A model generated the notes under the pieces. The model had not been told where the DNA came from. It made no database searches and worked only from the letters and a program-made list of their open reading frames with translations. Below are positions 5,003-10,681 of a stretch of 10,681 bases of DNA, one piece after another. Position 1 is the stretch's first letter; each line of letters opens with the position of its first letter. This DNA is from Candidatus Parvarchaeota archaeon. GTDB taxonomy: Archaea > Micrarchaeota > Micrarchaeia > Anstonellales > VGKX01. A program made the position numbers and the translations under genes. The stretch spans positions 1 to 10,681 of the forward strand of contig VGKX01000023.1 of NCBI GenBank assembly GCA_016866895.1, given 5' to 3'.

Positions 5003-5446
5003 ATGAAAAGCAAAATGGCATTTGTTTTGATTGCGCTTTCAGTTTTTGCAGGCTTTATGTTGTTTGGCTGCACTGGCGAAGGCGAGCCAGGCATATTTAC
5101 AAAAAAGCCGAGCCTGTCGGAAAAAAAGGAAGTGACGCTTGATTACCTGTATGCAGACTGGTGCCCGCACTGCCAAAAAATGAAACCGTATGTTGCAAAA
5201 CTTGCGGCAACGCTTCCACAAGACAGGTTTTTGGTAAGGGCGTGGAACGAGGCGGACAGGTCTTCAAGCCCCGATTCCCAGAAAATCTATACGGATTACC
5301 AGGCAAAAGGATATTTCCAAGGGTTTCCGACATTTGTGCTAAATGAAAACGACTACAGGGTTGGGGAGATGCCAGAGCCCCAGCTAAAGGCTTTTGTGTG
5401 CTCCAAGTTCAAGGCCCCGGCACCTGCAGCGTGTAGTGCAGGGTGA
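5003..5446 (+). CDS. Thioredoxin-fold lipoprotein with CPHC active site
   Basis: This 147-residue protein starts at ATG 5003, six bases after GGAGGT (4991-4996). Its signal peptide (MKSKMAFVLIALSVFAGFML) ends in a lipobox-like LFGC, so C23 is probably the lipid-anchored residue of the mature protein. The thioredoxin-like domain has strand EVTLDYLYADW, the active site C54-P-H-C57, helix QKMKPYVAKLAATLP and the cis-proline loop GFPTFVLN (107-114, P109). CPHC is the dipeptide form of strongly oxidising DsbA enzymes, so a role in making disulfides outside the cytoplasm is likely, though the short fold is thioredoxin- rather than DsbA-like. C133 and C144 near the end may form an extra pair. A second lipoprotein starts 38 bases downstream and is likely co-transcribed. 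The upstream in-frame ATG 4901 would bury the signal peptide and is rejected. Confidence 0.85.
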   Translation: MKSKMAFVLIALSVFAGFMLFGCTGEGEPGIFTKKPSLSEKKEVTLDYLYADWCPHCQKMKPYVAKLAATLPQDRFLVRAWNEADRSSSPDSQKIYTDYQAKGYFQGFPTFVLNENDYRVGEMPEPQLKAFVCSKFKAPAPAACSAG

Positions 5447-5484
5447 ACTTGCAGTTCTAACAGATATAAAGAGGCACTTAAGTT

Positions 5485-6357
5485 ATGGAAAAGCGCATGT
5501 ACTGGATAATATTTACAATGCTTGTTAGTGGAATTCTTCTTTTTGGCTGCACTGGAAATGCGAAAAACGAGGAAACGGGCGACAGTGCACAAATCAAAGC
5601 CCCTGAAGCTAATGAAAGGCAGGACGCGCAGCAAAATTTATTGAAAGAAGGATGGCAGGAAAAGGCTGGTAGGTGCAGCGGGCTAAACGAAGTGAGTGGC
5701 GAGAAGAGCAGCTGCCTTGCAAAAGTCGCGGCTGATGAAAAAAAACCTGAAATCTGTGATATGGTTTTTGGCTTTGGCTACAGGCTCTGGTGCTATAGCA
5801 AGCTTTATGATTCCTCAATTGACAGCTCAGTGTGCGACAATGCGGATGACTTGGTGAAGGGCAAGTGCATTGCCTACATTGCAACGAAAACGGGCGATGT
5901 CGGGATTTGCAATAAAAACAAAGTGGGGTCGTTTGAAACAGCCGCGTGCAAGGCATTGGTATCAGGGAATCAAGAGTATTGCGCCCAGGCTTCAGGGCAG
6001 CTTGAAAAGGATTACTGCTATGATTCGCTTGCAAGAAAACTTGAAGACTTGGCCCTTTGCGACAAGTTGACCAGTTACAAGTACTCTTGCGTTTCCGCAA
6101 TTGCAGCCTCAAAAAAAGACATTTCAATTTGCGACGGCCTCAGATTTGGAAAAGGAGAGCTTGGAATGGATGAAAAGGCGTTTTGCATTTCAAGGGTTGC
6201 AGAGGAGACAAAAAACGAGGGAATTTGCAACATGATACAAAATGACGAAAACAAAGATACGTGTTACATGAAAGTTGCAGATGCAAAAAACGACAAGACG
6301 GTTTGCGCGCAAATCAAAAACGAAGGTGTGAGAGGATTCTGCCAGAGGACTGCGTGA
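5485..6357 (+). CDS. Cysteine-repeat lipoprotein (C-x13-C repeats), function unknown
   Basis: I do not recognise a named family. The 290-residue protein has a signal peptide (RMYWIIFTMLVSGILLF) ending in LFGC with C22 as the likely lipidated residue, a charged linker to about residue 60, then a regular cysteine repeat to the end. Pairs lie at 77/91, 103/117, 128/142, 155/166, 178/192, 202/216, 234/248 and 260/274; seven of the eight are exactly C-x13-C. Extra cysteines at 64 and 286 look like half-units. A unit is about 26 residues and reads roughly C-(Y/I)-x-(K/R)-(V/L/I)-A-x5-D/N-x2-(I/V)-C-D/N, predicting short helices held by disulfides. It follows the CPHC lipoprotein by 38 bases and is an obvious client for it. 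A binding or scaffold role on the cell surface is a guess. Confidence 0.75.
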   Translation: MEKRMYWIIFTMLVSGILLFGCTGNAKNEETGDSAQIKAPEANERQDAQQNLLKEGWQEKAGRCSGLNEVSGEKSSCLAKVAADEKKPEICDMVFGFGYRLWCYSKLYDSSIDSSVCDNADDLVKGKCIAYIATKTGDVGICNKNKVGSFETAACKALVSGNQEYCAQASGQLEKDYCYDSLARKLEDLALCDKLTSYKYSCVSAIAASKKDISICDGLRFGKGELGMDEKAFCISRVAEETKNEGICNMIQNDENKDTCYMKVADAKNDKTVCAQIKNEGVRGFCQRTA

Positions 6358-6377
6358 GCGCGCCTGGGCTAAAAGTG

Positions 6378-7160
6378 TCAAAGTGCCTGCGCAAGGCTTC
6401 TTTTATGCCTTGAGGAATCAATCCTTTTATTTATTACAGAAACTGCCTTTTTCCCAAAAAGCCTTTCAGCCTGCCCCTTCTTCTTTTTTTCAAGAAGGTG
6501 CAGGATTTGGTCTATTTTATCATAGCCAAGGCCAAGCTCCTTTTGCGCCTTGTGGCCAGCCCAAAGCCTAGGGGAGGAGGGTTTGAAGGCTATCTGCCTT
6601 GGGATTCCCAGTGCAAGGGCAAGCAGGCGCACCTGCGTCTTGTAAAGCGAGCCTATTGGAAGCACGTCGCAGGCCCCATCGCCCCACTTTGTAAAGTAGC
6701 CAAGCGTTATTTCCGACTTGTCTCCAGTCCCGATTACAAGGGCACCTGACAGGTTTGCGTGCGCATAAAGCACGCCCATCCTAAGCCTGGCAAGCATGTT
6801 GCCATAGGCAACCCTTTCCTTCTTCAGGCGCGATGAGTTGTAAAGAAGGTCCAAAGCAGGCTGGAGGTCGATTGCCTTTATCTTGACTTTGAATTTTTTT
6901 GCAAGGAGCAGCGCATCTGACACATCAAGTTTTGGAGTGAACTTTGATGGCATCAAAAGCGCCAGGACGTTTTTTGGGCCAAATGCCTGCGCGCAAATGG
7001 CAAGGCAGGCTGCAGAATCCACGCCCCCTGAAAGGCCAAGAACGCAGCGGCTAACTCCGGTTTTTTTTGAATAAGCACGAAGGTTTGAGACGATTTGTGA
7101 AGCACAACTTAAGACAGAAAAAGTCAGGGGTTTGTCTAAAGTTACGGCAAACTTTGTCAT
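6378..7160 (-). CDS. nadE: NH3-dependent NAD+ synthetase
   Basis: This 260-residue protein catalyses the last step of NAD+ synthesis: nicotinic acid adenine dinucleotide plus ammonia and ATP gives NAD+. The N-type ATP pyrophosphatase P-loop is LGLSGGVDSA (41-50). GTGDKSEITLGYFTKWGDGACDVLPIGSLYKTQV (144-177) and PSSPRLWAGH...ELGLGYDKIDQIL (194-220) match the family. There is no glutaminase domain, so the substrate is free ammonia. I chose ATG 7160; GTG 7169 is in frame nine bases upstream and equally possible, and neither has a good ribosome site. A TATA-like AAAATAAAT at 7208-7200 would place the transcript start near 7178, giving a very short leader. The gene runs tail to tail with the cysteine-repeat lipoprotein (20-base gap) and lies 69 bases downstream of the ATPase. 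Confidence 0.93.
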   Translation of the reverse strand: MTKFAVTLDKPLTFSVLSCASQIVSNLRAYSKKTGVSRCVLGLSGGVDSAACLAICAQAFGPKNVLALLMPSKFTPKLDVSDALLLAKKFKVKIKAIDLQPALDLLYNSSRLKKERVAYGNMLARLRMGVLYAHANLSGALVIGTGDKSEITLGYFTKWGDGACDVLPIGSLYKTQVRLLALALGIPRQIAFKPSSPRLWAGHKAQKELGLGYDKIDQILHLLEKKKKGQAERLFGKKAVSVINKRIDSSRHKRSLAQAL

Positions 7161-7199
7161 TAATACCACAGCTCGGTTAGTTGGATTGCAGTAGTTTGC

Positions 7200-7208
7200 A
7201 TTTATTTT
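7200..7208 (-). promoter_or_regulatory. Possible TATA box (AAAATAAAT) for nadE
   Basis: The element lies in the 69-base gap between the ATPase stop and nadE, at a suitable distance for a transcript start near 7178. It is a weak match, and read-through from the ATPase gene is also possible. Confidence 0.35.
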
Positions 7209-7229
7209 GCATTCGACTTTATCGGGTTT

Positions 7230-10046
7230 TTAGTATGCCATAAGTTTTGGCATGAAAATTTTTGTAGCCTCCCCAACAGCAATGATGCCAAGCGAGATTA
7301 GGACTGCAAGACCTAGCTCAAAGGGCAGCAGTGCGACTGTCCCGAATATTGCCTGCATTGGTGGCAGATAGACTATTGCAATCTGCAAAAGGGCGCAGAC
7401 GCCGGTTGCAGCAAGAAGCGACTTGTTTGAAAGCAGGTTTTTGGAAAGCGAGACTGTGCTGCTTTTGCAGTTGAGGGCATTGAAAAGCTGGAAAAACACA
7501 AAGACGGTGAAGGCCATTGTCTGCGCAGTCCTGCGTGCCTCCTCCGTTTTGGAGTTCGAGACGAGATAAAGCACGGCAAGGGTGCCAAGCGACATGAAAA
7601 TGCAGCCAATGGCAATATTGTAGACAAGGTTGCGAGTGATAAAACCGGCCCCTGGCTTTGCGGGCTTGCGCTCCATTATACCAGGGTTTGCCTTCTCAAC
7701 CCCCAGGGCAAGGGCAGGGGGGCCATCCATGATAATATTAACCCAAAGGGCCTGGAGCGGCAAAAGGGGAAGGCCAAGGCCGAGCAAAGGGGCGCACAGC
7801 ATCGTGATTATGGCGGAAAAATTAGTGGAGAACTGGAAGCGCAGGTAATTTTTTATGTTGTCAAACAGGTTGCGGCCATAGGCAACAGCATTTACTATGG
7901 TTGCAAAGTTGTCGTCAGTCAGGACAACATCCGCCGCCTCCTTTGAAACGTCGGTGCCGCTACCCATTGAAATGCCCACATTTGCCTTTTTGATTGCTGG
8001 CGCATCGTTTACCCCGTCTCCTGTCACTGCGACAATTTCGCCGTTTTTTATGAGTGCCTGGACGATGCGGTATTTGTGTTGCGGGCTGGTCCTTGCATAG
8101 ACGCAGACTTCTTTTACGACCCGTCCAAGGGCTTCATCCGACATTCCATCAAGCTCCTGCCCGCTTGTGCACTGCGAATCAGAGTGTATGAGGCCTATCT
8201 GCTTCGCAATGGCTTTTGCAGTAAGCAGGTTGTCGCCTGTAATCATGACTACCTTGATTCCCGCAGTCTGGCAGGTTTTTATTGCCTGGCTGACTTCCCG
8301 GCGCGGCGGGTCAATCATGCCAATTGTGCCGACATAGACAAGGCCGCTTTCCGCATCAGTGACCGGAAGCCGCGACTGGGGCTTTGCAGATTCCTTGTAT
8401 GCAACCGAGATGAGCCTCAGGGCGTTTGCAGCCATGGTGTTGTGCGCCTGCTCTAGCGCTGCTTTCCTTGCCCCAGTAAGCTTTTCGACTCCCTTTTCAG
8501 AAAGCATGCTTGTGCACGACTCCAAGATTTTTTCAGGCGCGCCTTTGGCATAGACAAAATGCTTGCCGTCTTTCAGGCGCACGGTTGCCATGCGCTTTCG
8601 CTTTGAGTCAAATGGGAATTCGCCTTCAAAGAAAGCATCATTTTTAAGCTTGTCAACATTCAACCCTGCCTTAAGTGCGCCTACAAGAAGCGCGCTTTCT
8701 GTAGGGTCGCCAATCTGGACTGTTTCGCCCGACTGTTTTTGCACCACGCTTGCATTGTTGCACAGTGCCGCAACCTCAAATGCCTGCAGCGCAAGCTTGT
8801 GCGCTGCATTTGTATTTGGTTCTCTTGGACTCTTTGCAGCCTTCACGCCAACTGTCGTATTTTGGCCAGCAGTCTTGCCGGGCATAGAATCCATTTCAAG
8901 CAGTCCAGCACAAGTGTAAATCTGCGTTACAGTCATCCTGTTTTCCGTAAGTGTCCCTGTTTTGTCGGTGCAAATCACTGTTACTGACCCAAGCGACTCT
9001 ACTGCCGGCAGCTTTCGCACCAAGGCATTTTGGCGTGCAAGCCTTTGCATTCCAATCCCAAGGGTGATTGTTATTATTGTCGGCAGGCCTTCCGGGATTG
9101 AGACAACTGCCAAGGTCACGGCTGAAATGAACATCGTTGATGCGTCAAAACCTTTGAAAACCCCGATTGCAAAATACGCCGCCACAATGAAAAGCGAGTA
9201 GAGGCCTATTTTTTCGCCAAGCTTTTCCATGTTCTTTTGAAGCGGCGTCTGCTCCTCCTCAGTGGTTTCCAGGGACTTTGCTATCTTGCCAAACTCCGTG
9301 TTAATCCCAGTGCCTGTGACTACCGCCTTGCCCCTGCCTGCAACAGTTGAAGTGCCAAAGTAAAGCATGCAGTGGCGCTCTGCAAGAGGGGTTTTTTGGC
9401 TGCAGGGCAATGTCGACTTTCTGACCGGAAGCGACTCGCCTGTAAGCGCCGACTCGTCGCAGGAAAGCTCAAAGGATTCAAACAGCCTGCAGTCAGCAGG
9501 TATTTTTGAACCCTCATCGAGGATAATTATGTCACCTGGGACAAGCAGCTGTGTTTGGATGATTTTTTCCACACCCGACCTTATGACCCTTGCAGAAGGA
9601 ACTGAAAGTTTTTTTAGGGCATCAAGTTCCTTGGCTGCCTTGTACTCCTGCGCAAAGCCAAAAATGGCTGAAAGCAAAATTGCAAAGAAAATGCCTATAG
9701 AGTCGTATGCGTGGCCTGTGAAAAATGAGACTGCGGCTGCCACGCCAAGAAGAATCAGCATTGGATTTTTGAACTGCTGGGCAAAAAGCAGCAGTGGAGA
9801 GACTGGTTTTTGCTCAGGAAGCTTGTTTGGACCAAATGTCACAAGCCTTGACTGTGAGTCCAGCTCGCTTAAGCCGGATGTGGAGCTGCCAAGCTTTGAA
9901 ATGGCCTCCTTCTCTCCTATTGAGTGCCAGTCCTGGAAGCCCGAGGGCACAGTGGGCGATGTGGCCTGCTGCATCTTGGTTGGCTGCCCTGTGGCTTTTG
10001 AGTTGAAAGCCGCTTTGCTGCCAATTTTTTTTGACTTTTTTGCCAT
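7230..10046 (-). CDS. Type II cation-transporting P-type ATPase (Ca2+-ATPase-like)
   Basis: This 938-residue membrane pump has all parts of a type II P-type ATPase: a cation-ATPase N-terminal domain (about 37-100), TGES actuator loop (202-205), PEGLP in membrane helix 4 (318-322), the phosphorylated aspartate D361 in DKTGTLTEN, KGAPE in the nucleotide domain (501-505), MITGDN (601-606), TGDGVNDAP hinge (675-683), and a C-terminal membrane domain to residue 938. Helix 6 reads LWVNIIMDGPPALALG (767-782). N770 and D774 match calcium-site residues, and the IMD form is closer to plasma-membrane than SERCA pumps. Calcium export is the likely job; substrate cannot be proven from sequence. About 35 lysine- and serine-rich residues precede the domain. 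ATG 10046 has no ribosome site, and a TATA-like TATTAAAAA lies about 38 bases upstream. Confidence 0.93.
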   Translation of the reverse strand: MAKKSKKIGSKAAFNSKATGQPTKMQQATSPTVPSGFQDWHSIGEKEAISKLGSSTSGLSELDSQSRLVTFGPNKLPEQKPVSPLLLFAQQFKNPMLILLGVAAAVSFFTGHAYDSIGIFFAILLSAIFGFAQEYKAAKELDALKKLSVPSARVIRSGVEKIIQTQLLVPGDIIILDEGSKIPADCRLFESFELSCDESALTGESLPVRKSTLPCSQKTPLAERHCMLYFGTSTVAGRGKAVVTGTGINTEFGKIAKSLETTEEEQTPLQKNMEKLGEKIGLYSLFIVAAYFAIGVFKGFDASTMFISAVTLAVVSIPEGLPTIITITLGIGMQRLARQNALVRKLPAVESLGSVTVICTDKTGTLTENRMTVTQIYTCAGLLEMDSMPGKTAGQNTTVGVKAAKSPREPNTNAAHKLALQAFEVAALCNNASVVQKQSGETVQIGDPTESALLVGALKAGLNVDKLKNDAFFEGEFPFDSKRKRMATVRLKDGKHFVYAKGAPEKILESCTSMLSEKGVEKLTGARKAALEQAHNTMAANALRLISVAYKESAKPQSRLPVTDAESGLVYVGTIGMIDPPRREVSQAIKTCQTAGIKVVMITGDNLLTAKAIAKQIGLIHSDSQCTSGQELDGMSDEALGRVVKEVCVYARTSPQHKYRIVQALIKNGEIVAVTGDGVNDAPAIKKANVGISMGSGTDVSKEAADVVLTDDNFATIVNAVAYGRNLFDNIKNYLRFQFSTNFSAIITMLCAPLLGLGLPLLPLQALWVNIIMDGPPALALGVEKANPGIMERKPAKPGAGFITRNLVYNIAIGCIFMSLGTLAVLYLVSNSKTEEARRTAQTMAFTVFVFFQLFNALNCKSSTVSLSKNLLSNKSLLAATGVCALLQIAIVYLPPMQAIFGTVALLPFELGLAVLISLGIIAVGEATKIFMPKLMAY

Positions 10047-10077
10047 TAGAAAACCAAATCAAAAGATGATAGCCCGA

Positions 10078-10091
10078 TTTTTAATAGGAGC
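10078..10091 (-). promoter_or_regulatory. Possible TATA box for the P-type ATPase
   Basis: CTATTAAAAATCGG on the minus strand lies in the AT-rich 109-base spacer between the helicase stop and the ATPase start. It would give a transcript start near 10060 and a leader of about 14 bases. A second AT-rich stretch (10096-10125) could serve instead. Confidence 0.4.
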
Positions 10092-10155
10092 ATATTGGTT
10101 ATTATTAATAGTTTTATTAGCTGGATTATCGGGAATTGGTGGGAAAGGCGCAGCA

Positions 10156-10681
10156 CTAATAATAATCCAACATCGTGCTTTGTTTTTTCCTTTCCAGTTT
10201 TTTAATTATGCCCTCCGGTTCTGTTTGGGCATTGCTTGGCTGCCTGGCTTGGGCATTGCCTTTTGCCACGATTTTGATATCATGCTGGCTTGTGGTTTTT
10301 GCATCCTGATGACTGCTTTTTTGGGCAACCTGGGTTCGTATTTGAGTCCCTTGAGGAACCTGGCCACCTGAATTTTCTTTTCCTTTTGGCTGGAGATGCA
10401 AGTGCCCTGCCTTTGCTTTTTGGCTGTGAATAAGTGGCATGCCTGCCTGCAGCTGCCTTACAATATTCTCCATGCGCCCCTCCTTTTTGCGGGAGGACCA
10501 AAAGTGCGACTCGTCCCTTGTGCCCTTTGTGATTAGCACGTAAATTTTTCCTGCTTTTGCCCGCCCAGCCCGCCCCCGCCTCTGGATTGTGCGGATTTCA
10601 GAGCCGACCGGCTCGAAGAATATCACGTTATCTACGCTTGGCACATCCAGGCCCTCCTCGCCAATTGAGCTTGCCACAAGT
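10156..10681 (-). CDS. Hef/FANCM-type superfamily 2 helicase, C-terminal end without nuclease domain (partial)
   Basis: The gene starts beyond the right edge; 174 codons are visible, ending at TAG 10158-10156. It enters in helicase motif V (SSIGEEGLDVPSVDNVIFFEP) and continues to motif VI (IRTIQRRGRAGR), then GKIYVLITKGTRDESHFWSSRKKE, a close match in style to archaeal Hef, the FANCM/Mph1 relative that remodels stalled replication forks. Euryarchaeal Hef usually carries an XPF-like ERCC4 nuclease and HhH domain after the helicase. Here only about 110 residues of Gln/Lys/Ala/Ser-rich, probably disordered tail follow, with no ERKxxxD nuclease motif. The protein ends QSTMLDYY, a textbook PCNA-interacting (PIP) box at the very C-terminus. 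The helicase thus likely acts alone or with a separate nuclease, recruited by the sliding clamp. Confidence 0.87.
   Translation of the reverse strand, partial: LVASSIGEEGLDVPSVDNVIFFEPVGSEIRTIQRRGRAGRAKAGKIYVLITKGTRDESHFWSSRKKEGRMENIVRQLQAGMPLIHSQKAKAGHLHLQPKGKENSGGQVPQGTQIRTQVAQKSSHQDAKTTSQHDIKIVAKGNAQARQPSNAQTEPEGIIKKLERKKQSTMLDYY

Noticed and set aside
5609..6127. Minus-strand open frame of 172 codons inside the cysteine-repeat lipoprotein
   Set aside because: It is antisense to a gene with a signal peptide and regular protein-level repeats; its own peptide shows no domain.
9367..10371. Long plus-strand open frame of 334 codons, with a hydrophobic stretch starting near 10065
   Set aside because: It runs antisense to the N-terminal part of the P-type ATPase and the helicase tail, both of which have clear family motifs. 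Only the 109-base AT-rich spacer part is not antisense to a gene, and no promoter or ribosome site supports it.

Overview
The window looks archaeal, most likely from a small-genome DPANN-type lineage; a diapherotrite or micrarchaeote relative is a guess from gene style, not a proven placement. The archaeal markers are aIF2-alpha, Nop10 and a PAC2-family protein in a row, two class III (type IV pilin-like) signal peptides, a Hef-type helicase end, an archaeal HTH regulator family, an RNase P RNA, and TATA boxes about 26 bases upstream of the likely transcript starts. Some genes have strong GGAGG ribosome sites, while others appear leaderless or nearly so.

Layout. Positions 1-1261 (+) hold an information-processing block: the end of aIF2-alpha, nop10, and a PAC2-family proteasome-assembly-like protein. 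Positions 1353-2155 (+) hold two small class III signal-peptide proteins, the first with a six-cysteine tail. A membrane-anchored DsbA-like thioredoxin-fold protein (2219-3109, -) converges on them. Upstream of it on the same strand is an archaeal HTH regulator (3331-4299, -). Between that regulator and position 4517 lies a divergent control region with an array of TTGGCAA motifs. The array separates the regulator's promoter from the promoter of an RNase P RNA (about 4517-4803, +), which I identified by folding it by eye. Next come a CPHC thioredoxin-fold lipoprotein (5003-5446, +) and a cysteine-repeat lipoprotein (5485-6357, +). The rest is on the minus strand: NAD+ synthetase (6378-7160), a type II (Ca2+-type) P-type ATPase (7230-10046), and the C-terminal end of a Hef/FANCM-type helicase that lacks a nuclease domain and ends in a PCNA-binding-like motif (10156 to the window edge).

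How they may work together. Four nearby genes encode exported or membrane-anchored proteins that either make disulfides (two thioredoxin folds facing outward) or are rich in cysteine (the pilin-like protein and the repeat lipoprotein). The simplest reading is a cell-surface module with its own oxidative folding enzymes. The most unusual features are the C-x13-C repeat lipoprotein, the TTGGCAA array shared by the regulator and RNase P RNA promoters, the RNase P RNA itself, and the nuclease-less Hef tail with its PIP box.
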